A program made the translations under genes and the position numbers. The notes beneath the pieces are model-generated. The model saw only the letters and a program-made list of their open reading frames with translations. It was not told where the DNA came from and did not search any database. Shown here in pieces: positions 48,670 to 63,360 of a stretch of 64,000 nt of DNA (the stretch's first letter is position 1; the number at the start of each line of letters is the position of its first letter). The stretch spans positions 2,730,501-2,794,500 of the forward strand of contig CAKJVC010000010.1 of NCBI GenBank assembly GCA_918026815.1, written 5' to 3'. The DNA is from Chalara sp. BL73. Taxonomy: Eukaryota; Ascomycota; Leotiomycetes; Helotiales.

Positions 48670-51600
48670 TCACGACGATCCTAGGATTTTGGCGTAGGCA
48701 TCTTCTACTTCGCTTGCGAGCTCCAATAGCGTAACAATTACGATCTGATGTGTAAGGTTGGGAAGCTTTTCCCGATGCAGTCCGATCCATTCCAGGGGTG
48801 GTGTCTGCGGATGTGTCAGGTGTAGGCTCAGGGGAAGGAGACTGATGGGGAACGAAAGGAGAATTCTGCAAAACTTACTGCTTCACCCATGTCTCTCAGT
48901 TGTGGCGTTTCAATGATGGGAGGCTCTACAGCTATGTAGTTGTATTTTGACTGTGGCACATTGACCTCGGCCGTAATCTTTTGTTGCTCCCCATCTTTTC
49001 GGTTTCCACTTTGCTCGTCAGGCACTCCAGTGATTTTGACTGCTGAAGGAGGAAGAGGCTTGCCAAGTCGTTCGGCGAGGGCGTTTGTGTGTGAAGCCCA
49101 CATACTACGAATGTAGCTGATCCGAGAATAATTCCATCCAACCTCAACCTTGCCCTCAAAGGAGCTCTTGAAAATATAGTCTATACTGTTGGAGTCTGGG
49201 GCCTGCCAAGTCTGCATAGTGGCCTCAACTTTAGGAACCTTTAGAATAGTGCCTCCTCGTGAGCCAGTTGCATTGCTAACAACATCTTCCACCGATATCT
49301 CGCCAACTGATGTGGGCATATTGCTTCGTTTGACTCCAGCAAGCCCAATACGAAGCTGGCCTAAGGTGAGACCTAGAATACTGTGAATCCTACCATTCTG
49401 CATGTTAACAGCAAATCTAGCCTGCGCGTCCAGAGCCTCAAGCTTGAACACTTGGTGATCTGAAAACGTGTTTGGGAATGCGCCAATATTGACAGCTTTC
49501 AATGTGACGATGACATCAGTATGGAGAGAGATTGGTGACTTTGCCGGCTTATCTTCGGAGCTTGATTGAGAAGTTTTCCGTTGAGGAGATGGAGCTGGCT
49601 GGGAGACTGATCTCCGTTTCATAAATTTCTCTATCTCACGAAGCGAAGCTTCATAGTTAGACTTTTTTTCCTGAGCTAGCCGTAAGAAAGCCTGGTACAG
49701 TGCGAGTAACTGAGCGGCCGTTGTAGTGGTGCAGAAAACTTGAACCGACTCTCCGTCTAATATGGCAACAAGTCGATCACCCTTGGCGTTGGCTGCATTT
49801 CGTACATTATACATCAAGAACCTGAATGATGTGATATCAGCAACGAGGAATGCTTGATAATCAAACGCTGCTTTGATGCGTAGCTGACTGAAAGCTAAAG
49901 ATCCTTGTACAAGAGGGGTCTGGCTCAAGGCCATCTCTCGTGCTGGCCATTGTATGGATGTACGAAGCTTAAAATCCTGCAAGGTGACGAATCCACTCAT
50001 TCTTCCAGTGCTGTCAACCCCAACTTGATCAAAGCCTAGACACAGGTTCTGCTCCCAATCAGAATTCTTCTTTGATGATATCCAGAAGTTTGAAATCATA
50101 AAGGATGATTTGCCTAGTGCCTGGCCTAGGTCCAATTGGACGTCTAGTTCCGCGATAGAAACCGTTGCATTCCAAGGGAACGCTCCAGTTGCGGCAACTT
50201 GTTGATATCTTTGTACAAGAAGTTTCTGCGATGGAATAGGGGATGACGCAGGCATCGTGGTAGGAGGGCTTTGTCGAATATCTGCAGGCACCCAGATTTC
50301 CCTGAACAGCAAGAAGTCCTGGATCTGTTTAGCATTGACTAAGGCCTTCATTGGACTGATTTTAAGAATAGCTGAAACCCCGCTGATACCACTGACGTGC
50401 TTGCTATTCATCAGGGACAGAAAAACAGAATCCACATCAAAGCTACCAGTTGAGCCCCTAGAATAAACATGTTGGACAGAGGCTTGCAACTTTGTAATGG
50501 CTGCAGACAAAGCAAAGAAATGGCCATGCTCTGTTGACCTGACAGTATTAACTGTAAGATATATGTCGTCAAATCGTGCTGTTGCAGTAACCCGTGCAAT
50601 GGGTTGGCAACTTAGACTGAACTCTTGTCTACAAATACGAAGTCCCAGGTTTAGTCGTGTTTTGCCAAGAACTGTACTGGGATCTGCCGTTAAAATGTTG
50701 TCCTCATCTACACTCATGAACTTCTGGGGTGCGGGCTTTGCCTCTTCCACATTTCTGTTCTCATCTTCGTCGCTGACCATTTCCTTAACAGCAGAAGATA
50801 TTTCCATGATAAGTGGAACAACGGCAGGATATAAAGTATTGGACGAGGCATCAACCTTCACTTCCGCATTTAAGGATGGCTCGTCAATACCACCGTCCTT
50901 ATATTCTACCTTCCATGCAAGGCCCGGAGCTCGTAGCACAGTATTGTTGCTGGCATCACTATGCGTAAATTGCCCATATCTTCCAACCTGTGGCGATCTG
51001 CCTCCTTTACCCCGCATAGGATCCGTCATCTTGCCGGACAAATAGACCACGGCACCAGCAAAGTCAGCATCGACCAACAAAGATTCCATGCGCTTTTTGC
51101 CGAAGAATGGTTTCCGTCGCGTATTTGTAGCGATGGGGGTGTTTGCAGGCAATATCCAAGAAGCTGTTGCAACTCGAACTTTGTCAACAGCCGAGCCAAT
51201 GGACTTTTGAAGTTCTGCAGCTGGTATGATGAACTGAGATGTCAAGCGCAGGTCTAGGGACTTCCCTGCAGCTTGGAACGCGAATCGGCGAGCGTCTGTA
51301 GTCGAAACATATCCAACATTGAATATCATTTCGGGTAGTAAGGCAGAATTCAAAGACCTCTGATGCTTATCGTGAGAGTATGGAACCATTTGCAGCTGAA
51401 AATCCTCTATTGTCAATCGGGCAGAGTTTTCTTTCCTCGTCGAAAGATCAATTCTCTTGAAGGAAAGTACTAGGTCCTCTGCTTCTAGCCCAGAATTGTC
51501 ATCGACCTCGGACCTACTGATGAGCCAACTAACTTGAATATTCAAAAGTTCTAGCGAATACATTGATGCGAACATGACTGAAGAACCATGCATGCTCTCG

Positions 51601-54600
51601 GATGGCGTTATCTGCCCATCGTTGATCGCAATCCGCGGTTTCGTTTTGCGTAGCTTACGGAAGTAGTTCTTCTCCCTGGACAAATCGAGATCCTTGATCT
51701 TATCCTGTAAGTGGCTGATAACGTCCACAACTGACGATGCCGTCTCCGCAAATACGTTGATTTCTAATGTGTCACTCTTCAAATGGAAAGATCTGACAGC
51801 ATCTCCAAAATCGTTGATTTTAGAGGTAGCAGTCAGAAATGCCGCAAAGGCCAGATTGCCACAGCTTTCCATAGAATTATTGTGCCAACGAGCTAGTTCA
51901 AACATAATCTGTCGAAGCTCAACTCGCATCTCCGGAAAATCAAGCACAGGACCATCCTGGTCTAAACGATTAGCTAGTACTAGTTGTACACAACCAAGGT
52001 TAAAATCGAGCCGCGTGTTCTGATGGGCTTGTGCACTCTTTGCACTGGCAAATATGCCAAAGCCGGCTAGTGTCAAATTAACTTCATAGATAAATTGCTT
52101 CACTTCATTTGGCGAGGGCCGTGGCACATGCTCATCTTCTTGACCGAATATTTCCTTCAATTGTCTTTGAACGCCTCCGATGTCTTCTTGTATGTCTTGA
52201 ACCACACCGGAAATTTCCGGCCTGTTAATTGCAGTAAAAAGGCTGTGAATCGCAGCAGCGTCCAGCCCGATCGGCTCTACAGAGGCGAAGACGGCTACGG
52301 AAGTCTCGTCATTCGATAAGTGAGTTGTGACTCGGCCATTAGTCGGGGGCATCTGAAGGAGAGATATGCTTTGTGTCTTATCATTGATATTCGTCTGAAT
52401 GTCATGAGCATGTTCCTTGATATCGAAATCAAACACAACCTCCGAATCTAACTGAGCTGCAACTGAGGCTCGTGCCACCACCCCAGAAACGTTGTAGACT
52501 AGGGTCTGAAGTATTGGCAAACTAATACGATACTTGTCTAAGAAGAGTGCTACATTGACTCGGTTGATGTGGCGTGGTTTTGAAGTGGATTGTTTGGGCT
52601 GCGCGGAAGATGCTTTTGCTGGAATATTCTTTGTCAAGGTATAGAGCTGCGCAACTTCGTCGCCAATTATCAGATCTAACACTTCGAAAAGCGCCAATAT
52701 ATCCTGTAGCACCACGAATGACAATTCTTGGCAGTTTGCAGCGACTTTAACAACTTTATTAGGTGCGTCTGGTAGATCTTGCATCTCATAAGAAGCATAA
52801 ACACTCGGATACCGCAATTGGTATAAACTCAACTCTAGTGCACGGCTCTTGAATTTTGAGGTAACAGCTTCAGCAGCAAGCATAATGGTTACCATGTTCT
52901 TGCTATTGCTTTCCCTTACCATCACACCTGACGCCTTCAATCCTTTGCTAATAGACACGGCCTTGATGTTGATGGTGTCCAAAGTTATGGAACCTTTCTC
53001 AGTTGCAATTATGAGGTGTAAAGTGTGTGTTGACTCTTGGTTTGTGTGGCTTGTAGGCGCTATCGAAGGCGACTCAGGTGGCTTGGATGATGATTCTGTC
53101 CGTTCGTAGAGTTTAAAGATATCCTTTACCAATTCACACAATTCCCAGTTGAGGCTAATAGCAAGTTCCGAGCAGAACGTTTCTAAGATAGTGCTTTGGG
53201 CCCCTGAAGCAGCTGCCTTACTTTCTATGGTGACCGCCAATATAGTAAGTGATATTTCGTTCTGCTTAGGACCAGGGTCAAGTATAAGCCGAGCCAGCTC
53301 AGTTCGAAAGGACAGCTTTATTGGATGTGGTCGTGACATCGTTGCTGGCACAGAAGACTTCTCATCTGATCCGTAAATTCTTGCCAGTATGAGACAGGCA
53401 TGAATGTTATTCAAGTCCCAGCCTCTCCATCTAGTAAAGCTTGCATGCATGCGTTGTTTTGCATCTTCCGGAGGACTTTCTGTATTGTCTAGGCAGCGCA
53501 TAGCTATCTTACTTTTGGCCATTTGGTCTAGACTAGCATACATATGATGAAAGCGCGTGATGATTTTCCAAGAGTCTTTAGTTCGTAGATGATCACTTGC
53601 TGAGCGTAGAACGTAGGACGGTCTTGTCAGGAAAAGTGGATCTGGCGCTTTTTGTCCAGTTGTTGCAACCAGATACGTAAATAATTGCAGACGATTCCTT
53701 TGTTTTGCATTTAGATCAGAGAACATATGCCCCATGGTATCGGCTAGGACAGTCGTACGGTGGACTAGCGTTGCAAGATATTCTATCTTACTGCTAGTAG
53801 TTGCAACCTCTATAGCCTTGACCACAATGCTCCCCGAATTCTCTTCCCCCAGAGCTGCCCAACAAAGAACACCATCAACCATAGTGTTGACAGCGGCTTG
53901 AGCATTGTTCGTATCATTGACACGCTCCTTGGCTGAAAGAGTTGCTGAATTGAGCGTGAACTGTAGTGCCGACGACTCTTGGACCCCATCCTCTATACCA
54001 GCCTTCGTTGATATTGACTTTGATCGAATTGCAGCTGAGAGCTGAGATAATGATAGATCATACTGATCATGCACGTCTTGTCGAGGGATTGTCGTAGGTT
54101 CTGACAGACCGGAGCTTATAAGTCGCAAATTTATCCTGGGAGCTCGGACACTGAAGTCTGTTATGCTTCCGGCTTTGATTTTCTGTTTATTCAAGCTAAA
54201 GATCTCATTCATTGCCTTGATCTGAAGGTCATCAAGAAGGTCTTCAGGTTCTACTGGGTTAAGCACCAACATCAAACCAGCGATAGCGTTAATAGCCTTG
54301 GGGTTTAGGAACCCAATAAGGCCAGTTGGAAATTCCAAAATAAAGCTTACATGCGTAGCTTTGCCGTCCATTTCTAATGAGTCAATGTCCTCCAAGTCTA
54401 TTTGATCATGTAACTCCAGTGGATCTCCATCAAAAGAAGCGGTGGGAAGATCTCTCCTATCTGGCTGCACACCTTCAAGAGGGAAGTATGGTGCAATAGA
54501 TGTACTCGAAAATGTAACACTTGGTGGTGCCGAAGCTCTATGCTCACCTATAGCACTGTAAAAGGAAGCTGGACGGCCAGCAGTAGACGTCGAAATGTCT

Positions 54601-57600
54601 CGTCTTCTAGGTAAATGTTCTGCCCCAGAGCGTAGAGTGCGAGAGCGGGAGTCAGTATATGCCCACTCTCCGTCTTTTTGAGACAATTGACCACGTATGA
54701 TACTGGTACCGCTGTGTTGGCTTGAGCTAGATAGCGATAAAAAGGATGATTTACGCCCGTTCAAGCGGGGTTTCCCCACTAGAAATGACTTCGGAGAGGT
54801 GATGGAGCATGTTTCCATGTCCACAATCTGACCTTCTGTGACAGGTGCAGGCATTGGAGGAATAGACATAGCAGGAGGATCCACATGCATCAGCATCGAA
54901 TCATCTACCAATTCTGGGTGCAGCAAGAAATCAGTTCGGTGTGTCCGCTGATCATGTCGCTTTATGTGTTCTTGCTGCAACTTTCGATGTTCCACAAAGT
55001 CAAGCTTTCTTTGGATCATTGAAATAGATATAGTTGTCTGAATAAGAGCATACGTCTCAACAGGATGCTGTGGTCTCGACCTGTGTCTCGAAGCAGACTC
55101 AGCATCGACACATGCTAGATTTATATCCGGAATCTGAACGTCAAGTTTTCCTGAGTAGTGTGAACGAGCCCAATCATTGAAAGTGACGCTTATGCGGCTG
55201 GTAGAAAGCAAGAATGCTGCTTCCTCCACATGCAGCCAAACCCGAACTGATGCAACCGACGCCCGAAGGAATGTCACGTCGTGTATAGCCTGGCTTGAGG
55301 TTGGTGGGAGGGCGTTCTCATCATCATCAAACGAAAAAGCTAGTGCTTGCACGGCATTTGTCAACCTACTGAAAAACTCGGTGGTGCACTCCCCGCTGAT
55401 ATCGCCGACGGTAAAGTCCCAGTTACAGACATAGGTTGGTTCTATAGGAGGCAGTCCAAAAAGCCGATTTCCAGTAATGTTGACTCCATCAATATAGACT
55501 TGTGTACTGGATGTGGCACTTAAAGGAGTAGTTTCCCCATCATCCTCATTGCTGTGAGAGAATGCCAAAGTATGGAAGGTCACGTCCAAATCCATGTAAT
55601 AATTGGTAAAACGTAAATCTGCCCCAAGAGTTGCTATTTCGATCCGTGTATGATTTTTAGCAGAATACAGATTCGCAGGCAGGATGACCATAGAGTTGTC
55701 AGCGCTAATACTCAGTATGACGTCTAGATCGTTAGACTTCTTGTGAGGTGGAACTGAGAGGATCTCAGTTGCGTCTTCTTGGGTTGCACGCAGAACTTCT
55801 TGGTATTCTTCTAAAGTCTTGAAACGGATGTCATCGCCGAAATAATTATCCTTCACTTTGAGGTAATACCTTATGACAAATCCATATAACTGCGCAGTTG
55901 GAGCTTGGCCATGCACATCAAGCAGTAGAGTATCGGTATTATCAGCTGATGTGGTTGCACAATACTGGTATTTTCCTTTGATCGCAAGGGTTTTGAGGGT
56001 TGCGATCTCCGGGTTGCTTAAGAAGGTTGCTTGGGTATTCCAAGGTGGTACATGCAGATTGAGACCGCCATTGCTTGCATCAACTTTAAAGGAAATGTCA
56101 TTGCGATGTGGTCGATATTTATCCAAAGGTATAGATATCTCAGCTTCCAAGACTGAACCGAAAATGATTATCCAGGTGTTATCATCTGGGTCGGAAGGAT
56201 TGTTGATGATGTTCGAATCGTTGATATTGAGATATAACTTGAAGTCCCCCAGGCTTAGGTTAACTATATATTTAAATGGGGAAAAGGTCAAATATTCTGG
56301 CGGCGGCCCACTAGCCCAGTCATCCACAAGGTCGACAAGTAGGAAAATATGTTCCCGAATAATAAAGAGCTCTAAATCACTGGCGTTTATGTCAAATGTC
56401 CACAAGTGATGTCCATTCCATTGCAAGGGATTGGACAAGTCGCACGATATCGAATTTTTAACTGATCTTAGAAGAACTCCGTGATTAACACTTGTCGTAA
56501 CCTCGATACTCGGTATATCAAGGTCAAGCTTATTTGAAAACCCTAGACGTCCAGCAACCATATCCATATGATATCTCACGGTGGAATTCGCTCCAACCTT
56601 GATATCTATCCAGCCAAATGGCCGAATCTCTGGCCCAGCATTGCCTTTGTCCGCTAGCCTCTTTCGGTTTCTGTTACCATTTCTCTTTTGGTGACCAGGC
56701 CGGGCATCCATAGTGTCAGCTTGTTTAGCCCATTTCCAGTTCTTGGATTCCTCTTTCATGGGAATTCGTAAGATGGTCTCATCTTCCAATTCGATATACA
56801 GCTTGAATTCGGTAGGAACTCTAGCTTGGCCAGGAGCCAGCTTCTTTGCAGGTATGGCATCTTTGCAGAGGCTCGGAAAGAATACACGCTGGATATCGGC
56901 ACGTTGCCGATCAGCCCATGGGCCATAATTAATCACAGCACCTTTAAGAGATAGTTTTATGCCCCATTCTGGAGGCACGGCTCCGTTGATATCTACAGTC
57001 CCTTTGGTGTCTGCATCATGACTTGGTTCAATCGGGACAGTTCCTACAGCATCCCAGTAAAATGACATTGTGGCCTCAGGGCAATCCACAATCGTCGAGA
57101 CTGTGGCATACTCGATAGAAGACCATCTAGCCTTATCATCTTGCTCACTTTCGTCAAGATATCGGGAGAGCCCTTGCCAATTGTTCGTCCCCGCAGCACC
57201 ATGAGCAGCGGTCCCAGGAGGACTAGTTTCATTTGAGGAAAACGATTCCACTGACCGCCGAAAAGCAGGAACCATGTCCTGCAATCTGTGCCACGCTCTC
57301 CGGCGTTGGCGATGAAAAAAAGAATGAGTATGCACATGTGATTCTTTACGTTCGGTTTGCTCTGAAGTTCCCCGCTTGATGCGTACTGCAGCGGCCGTTT
57401 GATCTTCTTTATAGTCGTCGTTCGGTTTCATTTGGATAACTGGGTGCTGAAACTTGAAGTTATATAGTTGCTTATATTGGTCCAGGGGACCGGAAGCTGC
57501 CGCATCGATCTCTCCTGCAGCAGAATCGACTTTTGTGATGAGTACACTTTTCGTATTCTCATTTCCAAGCACTACTGCGGCTTTTTTACACTCAATGTGT

Positions 57601-58547
57601 ACTGGAAGAAATCTAAGTATCAAAGGCAATTTCTCACCGCGATGGGATGGGCCGTGTGTCTCACTCGTTTCGGTTTGAAATGTCGACGACTTGTGCACAT
57701 CTGGATCTCCCAAATGCACTGGGTGGATATTCTCTTCCTTTAAGCGAATTTTGTCCTGTCCTGACTCAACAGAGGAGTCATTTGAAGACAATTTCTCACT
57801 GGTGCTCGGCCGATTTCTGTAACGTATGTGAGATCGCTCTTTGGGCAATTCCCCGGCAACTTGATCGGCGTTTTCTGACCCGTCTCCCCACTGTGTTATG
57901 CCCACTACGATAGCATCATATGCAGCGCTTCTATTGTAGACAAACCATTCTGCACCTTCTAGGGTGATATCGATTCGACAAGGAAGTTTGGCAAGGCGAG
58001 TTGAAGCGCCACCCTCCTCAACTTTGGCAGCTTCTCCCGAATCAACATGATCTCCTCTATTGCGAGAATCCAAAGAATGGGATGTTGGGCTGTCTATTGA
58101 GGAAGGCCCAAGTCGTAGCTCTTGTACGGTCCTTAGCCAATATCTCCAAGTTACATATCCACTATGAATCAATATGGTCTCGTTGTTGCCGTGATAACGC
58201 AAGCCCTTGAAAAAAATTCGCCCCCCTAATAAAGATATCTGTAGAGCTTGAATATCTATGTATACCCGATACCATTTCCATGTGTACCAGCGGAGAAGGA
58301 TAGAGACTATTGTCGCGAAGACGCGATTGAAATAGAACAAGAAGAAGAGGGTTCTGAAGACCGTCAGTCAAGAGCTCAGAGTAACAGAAGATTCTTTTTA
58401 CACAATTCCGCACACAAGTAGCTCAACGAGAAAAACCCTAACTCCAGGTCAATTATTGTAGATTCAGCTCTATTTGTGGCAGAACTACCAGTTGAACGCC
58501 AAATCTGGTCGCAAAGGCGATGCTGTCAATCCTCCCGAGGAAGACAT
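48670..58547 (-). CDS. CSF1: CSF1 bridge-like lipid transfer protein
   Basis: A very large repeating-beta-groove protein that bridges the ER to other membranes and moves lipids in bulk (BLTP1 family; yeast Csf1). ATG 58547 opens a short exon (MSSSGGLTASPLRPDLAFNW). A small intron (about 58450-58490) follows, then VFLVELLVCGIV with the single transmembrane anchor. A second intron (about 58350-58405) leads into one huge exon of about 9.5 kb. The exon starts TLFLFYFNRVFATIV and YIDIQALQISLLGGRIFFKGL, the chorein-like start conserved in Csf1. The C-terminus is reached through one intron (from GTAAGT near 48885 to an acceptor near 48807) and reads TPPLEWIGLHREKLPNLTHQ ... AYAKILGSS, stop 48670-48672. 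Total is about 3,230 residues, as expected for filamentous fungi. The open exon has no frame break, a useful control for sequence quality. Confidence 0.95.
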
Positions 58548-59028
58548 TTTCTGGGACACCGTTCTATGTAACGTCCTTGGTCATAGTGGCGCAAGAGCAA
58601 CAAGCCATGTCACAATCGAGACAGTCTAGTAAGAAAAGCTACTCACGAGGCTGGCTCAATTACCACGTAAATCGAGGAAGTCGAGGATACTGGATCTTGG
58701 CTGAATGCTCTCTCACCCTCAAGGCAACCCTAAACCTAACAAGGCGACGCCACATTTATTCTGCCCACCGCTCATAGACAGGGCTGGAATTGGTGGGTCT
58801 ACCTATACAGTACTGTACGACTCTGCATTAGGTGACGTGCCTCATACTCCACCATTCTTTGGATGCCTACCTTATTTCACTTGCTGGACCTCTCCCAATT
58901 AATGGTTCACAGCTGTAGATAATGCTGCATTCTAAGTATCTTGCTCAATACTTCCGTCACCAGGAGAGGGCCGAATCATCATCATTGATTCTTGAACGCG
59001 TCAGTCGTCTGACCTTGATCCTCTCACA
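58548..59028. promoter_or_regulatory. divergent promoter of CSF1 and DUF300 gene
   Basis: A 481-bp region between two divergent start codons, so it must hold both promoters. No clear TATA box or repeat is visible. Confidence 0.5.
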
Positions 59029-61632
59029 ATGGGAGCCCTTTCAGGAGGTACTGGGGAGAAGCTAGGCCATGCAAGCATAGTAGTCGCTGGAGTAGCAGCT
59101 CTGGTGGCATCACTATTGTCTATCATGTACGTGTATAGTATCTTCTTCCAGACTCTGCTAATAGTTTTAATAGCTCAGTATGGCTTCAAACGTAGGCAAC
59201 TACTCGCCTTCCACCATGGCTTCTTCCTGACAGACTCCAGCAAAAACTATAGGAAGCCTCTGCTGCAAAGATATGTGATAAGGATCCTGCTTATGTGCGC
59301 TCTCTCGATTATACAAGCAAGCTATGGACTGTGCTAATACCACATAGGGTTCCTATCTACTCGATCTCATCGTGGTCTAGTATAATATCCTTGAAGGTTG
59401 CTATGTTTGTGGATCCTGTCCGTGATATATATGAGGTCAGTCGACGTCCCAATTGGGGACCTAGTGCTGATCAGATCAGGCCTTCACGATTTATACTTTT
59501 TTCCAATTGTTGATCAATTTTATTGGAGGCGAACGAGCATTGATAATAATGATGCATGGGCGCGAGCCAGTTCACCACTTGTGGCCCCTCAATCACTTTC
59601 TACCTAAAGTTGATATCTCTGATCCGCATACGTTTTTAGCGATCAAGCGCGGCATCTTGCAGTATGCTTGGCTGAAGCCTATCCTTGGTCTAGCTGCGAT
59701 CATCATGAAGTCTACAGGCACATATAAAGAGGGCTACCTTGGCCTGGATTCTGGATATCTATGGAGTGGTATACTCTACAACGTCAGTGTTACTGTCAGT
59801 CTGTACTCTTTGGGAATGTTCTGGGTTTGCATGTCAAAAGACCTGCAGCCGTTCCGGCCAGTACCAAAGTTCTTATGCATCAAGCTTATTATCTTCGCAT
59901 CCTATTGGCAAGGCTTCTTTCTCTCTATCTTGGTATGGCTTGGTGCAATTCCGGATACAGTTGATGGATATACCCCGGATAATCTTGCTGCCGCTATCCA
60001 GGATACATTGATTTGCATCGAGATGCCTCTTTTCGCAATTGGGCACTGGTATGCCTTCTCCTGGCATGACTATGCGGATGTTACCATCTCTGCAGCAAGG
60101 CTTCCTGTGTGGTATGCAATCCGAGATGCATTTGGCATCCGTGATCTTATCGAAGATACCAAGGAGACCTTCAGAGGCGATAAGTACGAATACCGACTCT
60201 TTGATTCAGGGGACAATGTTTTAGCCCATGAAGGATCGTCGTCACGAACTGCGAGACTGATGGAGGGTATGAGGTATGAGCGTGGTGGTAAAGGCAAATA
60301 CTGGATACCTCGACCTGGTGAAGCAAACTCGAGAACTCCCCTTTTATGGAAAAAAGATGGCCCCAGTCGATCTGGAAGTATTTCACCTACAAAACAAAAC
60401 CAGGAAAACGATCCGCAACATATGAAGTATGGTAATGTTGATGATGAGGGCCTAGATCCAGACGAGGAAAATCTGTACGAAAGGGCTAGAAAATTAGAAT
60501 TTGGTGATTGGAATGTAAGTTCATTCGGTTTATTGGATTGGATGATACCTGACAAGATAGTACCCCGTTATCACCGCCAACGAAGCGTGTCGTGAAAGGT
60601 GGCTTACTGGGCAACCAGACTTGCTTACTACATCGGCCAATAGAAACCTGCTTCAGCCAACCAAGGATAATAAGATACGGAGAGTAGGCAATATTAGAGA
60701 AACCGTTGAAGATGTTGCCAAAAAGTCTCAAAAAAGGCACAACAAGACACGATCAAGCAACTCAAAATCAAGAAGCAGCAGCTCTAAAGGCAAACAGAAA
60801 CAAGCTGCAATCCCAGAGGAGCCTGAGGAAGCGACTGGAGAAGAGGTGAGCCTATTTTGTATCCAGTTTATTACTTCTGTCTATAGGGACTAGGAGCTTA
60901 ACAGCCGTTATCAATTAATACCACGCCGTTATTTCTTTACTGAGCTCTATGAAGATGCTCCTAAAGGCCCACCCGTTCATGACAATTCAGAGACGGCATC
61001 ACTAATTCATTAATAGGGTCGAGCACCGGCTATGACAGGCATGTTGAGACATCATTCTTCCAGTTCGGGTTCGGTGAAATCAGATCGAAGCCAGTTAGTT
61101 GATCTAGTAGTCGAAGACGATGCCGCCGAAGAGACCGAGAGAGTTCGTGCTAGGAAAGAGGGCAGTGCAGGATGGAATAAAAGCGAGCCAAGGCGCTTCA
61201 TGCAAGTTAACCTACGGTGCTAGGATATGAAAGCATGCTGACATTACTCAAGTCGAACCTACGGGGATGATACAGGTGAGGATATCCGGGAAGGCTACGA
61301 GCCAGCCAACGAAAGTAAGTACTCATCGCAGCCGAACATCATTATCCAATATTCCCTAATTTTACTGCACTAAACCCTCATCTGGACTTTGGCGGACTAA
61401 TAAATGGTGCTCTGCTAATTTGCATCCCGGTTTAGTTGCTGTTGAAGAACGTGAAGAAGACAGCGGTAAGGAGGAGGAAGACGAGTCGGAAGAATCAGAG
61501 GAATCACGACAATGGAGAAAGGCAAAGGAGCCTGAAATTGTGCTTAAACCAAAGTATGGAGTCTCAGAAGAAGCATTTGAAAATGTTTGGGGTGGAGGAG
61601 ACTCGGGAACTGCACCTCGAGAAAATCCATGA
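59029..61632 (+). CDS. DUF300/TMEM184-type multi-pass membrane protein
   Basis: An organic-solute-transporter-alpha-like (DUF300, Solute_trans_a) protein with seven predicted membrane spans, located in vacuole or endosome membranes in related organisms. Exons: 59029-59126 (MGALSGGTGEKLGHASI), 59241-59294 (KNYRKPLLQRYVIRILLM), 59348-59435 (VPIYSISSW...DPVRDIYE), 59480-60514 (FTIYTFFQLLINFIGGERA, then membrane spans and a charged loop) and 60561-60845. Two or three short exons follow in the region 61019-61632. The DUF300 signature is the run YRKPLLQRYVIRILLMVPIY followed by the polar GERA loop. The tail is very acidic and Ser-rich, ending ENVWGGGDSGTAPRENP, stop 61630-61632. Splice sites for the first five exons are clear; the tail exons are approximate. 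Exact function in fungi is not settled. Confidence 0.88.
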
Positions 61633-63360
61633 TTGTCCTAGATACCCGTTTGCGTCTAATTTTCAGCTCAAGGCATGGAGTGCAAGCATTAGCAGGCGTG
61701 TAGAGCTGAGCACATATGATATAATTGTAGATGTCCTCAACTCCATACTTTTGATAAGTGAAAACATGTTTCAGGGTTTCACAATGGTGATCTAACATTC
61801 TTCGTTCGCTCTGAGACATCCCATGCTAGGCATGCGATCTCAGCATTCTGATTGGACCCAAGAAGTGAATATTCTAAGCCTAAAGAGAGTCCAACCACGG
61901 TTCTGGGCCAACAACCCTTGATCTTTTCAACCATACAGTTTGGAGCACACAATCACCTGTGCGTTGGCAGGAACCCAAAAAATACCTTTGTTCTGTGTCC
62001 CGAAACTCTCCGTATTTTGGTCCCGTGAAGCTTTCGGGACACAACCTGCCGCAACGATGTGTGCGATATAACTTTGCCGTGAGGATAGAACATTCTCTGC
62101 TCGAGGCAACTCGGAAGATGTTTTGCACTACCGCGCATCACTCAACAGTAAGCACGATATAAGAAGTAATACCAGCACAACCTACTCACAATTTGATTGG
62201 AATCTGTGGATGCGAGATGCCATCTGAAATGATGACCAGCCTTTGCCTGCCTTATTATGATATTAGATGAACCCCATTCCAATCGCGAAAGGAGCAGGGT
62301 TCATGGCTGGTGGAGAAGGAGGAGTGTGGACAGGAAGGCGCCGGACGAATTCACACAACACCATAGCGTTCACCATTGTATAGTCGCTAGACTATGCCAT
62401 TCCGTGATACTACTTCATGGCAACCTCCCCATGGACTCTCGGTCATTATGCATATAACAATGCCCTTATCGTGGCATAGTGACCTCTAGGGAATTTGCAG
62501 TTGTATCATGATGCCTCCAACACTGAAAAGCAATCGATATTGCTACCTCTATATCTAGAGCAATCATAGCCAACTTTTGGAACTCGTGTATCACTGAGCC
62601 ATGGAAAATCTCTGCCACCATGCTGTGGCAGCGATCTGCTATGTAGCATGGCTCGCACGAGGGAGGCGGACTCCGAGTCTTGATCTGGCAGCCAGCCGTC
62701 TACGATTAGTTCCTAACGTCCCCATTCTCCTACAGCACCGGCGAGCCACAGAGTCGCATGGTCTGGTTTCGTGGCTTCGAGACTATATCTGCCACTCATT
62801 CAGCATGGGATACGATGACCTTGTGACCTCTCCAACAATAGATCACTCACGAGGTGATCCGACAGAGAAGGCATAAATATAGAATGTACGGTGTCCATTG
62901 TGACGGAGACTGATAAAAAATTTTGACATATGCATTATAGCTGACTAGACATTGTAGATGTACCTGTCTGGAACTCTAATCTTCAACCGACTTACATCTT
63001 TCGACAGCAACCACGACCGACGACAATCCTAATGAACAGAGAAGGAGGCGCTTAAATCGCACATTTTGAATAATACGAACTTTGTTCTTTGGTCAACTGA
63101 TGTGTTGGAGATCGTAAGTCTTTCAGGGTCTCTTTTGATTCTCAAAAGCTGTGTTATATTTAAGCATGGGCTAACTTTTGACTCCGGTTACTACAAAGAT
63201 CCCTACGAATCCTTGTTTCGACCTCCTCGGGATAATAATTATCGTCGAGATTTTGGCCGTCGTCCCTGTTGCGAAGTCAGCGCTATAACAGAGAGGTCTT
63301 TCTAAAGAGGCGAGAATCTCGAAACTGTGTTTCTAACCAAGCACAAAATTGGTGTTTATG
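61633..63360. other. 1.7-kb stretch without a supported gene
   Basis: Short frames only (62257-62457 +, 62601-62876 +, 63066-63305 +, 61880-62128 -). None has a recognisable domain. A reverse-strand stretch near 62280-62390 encodes a proline-rich piece (CEFVRRLPVHTPPSPPAMNP) that may be an old coding fragment, but nothing around it fits. Confidence 0.45.
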
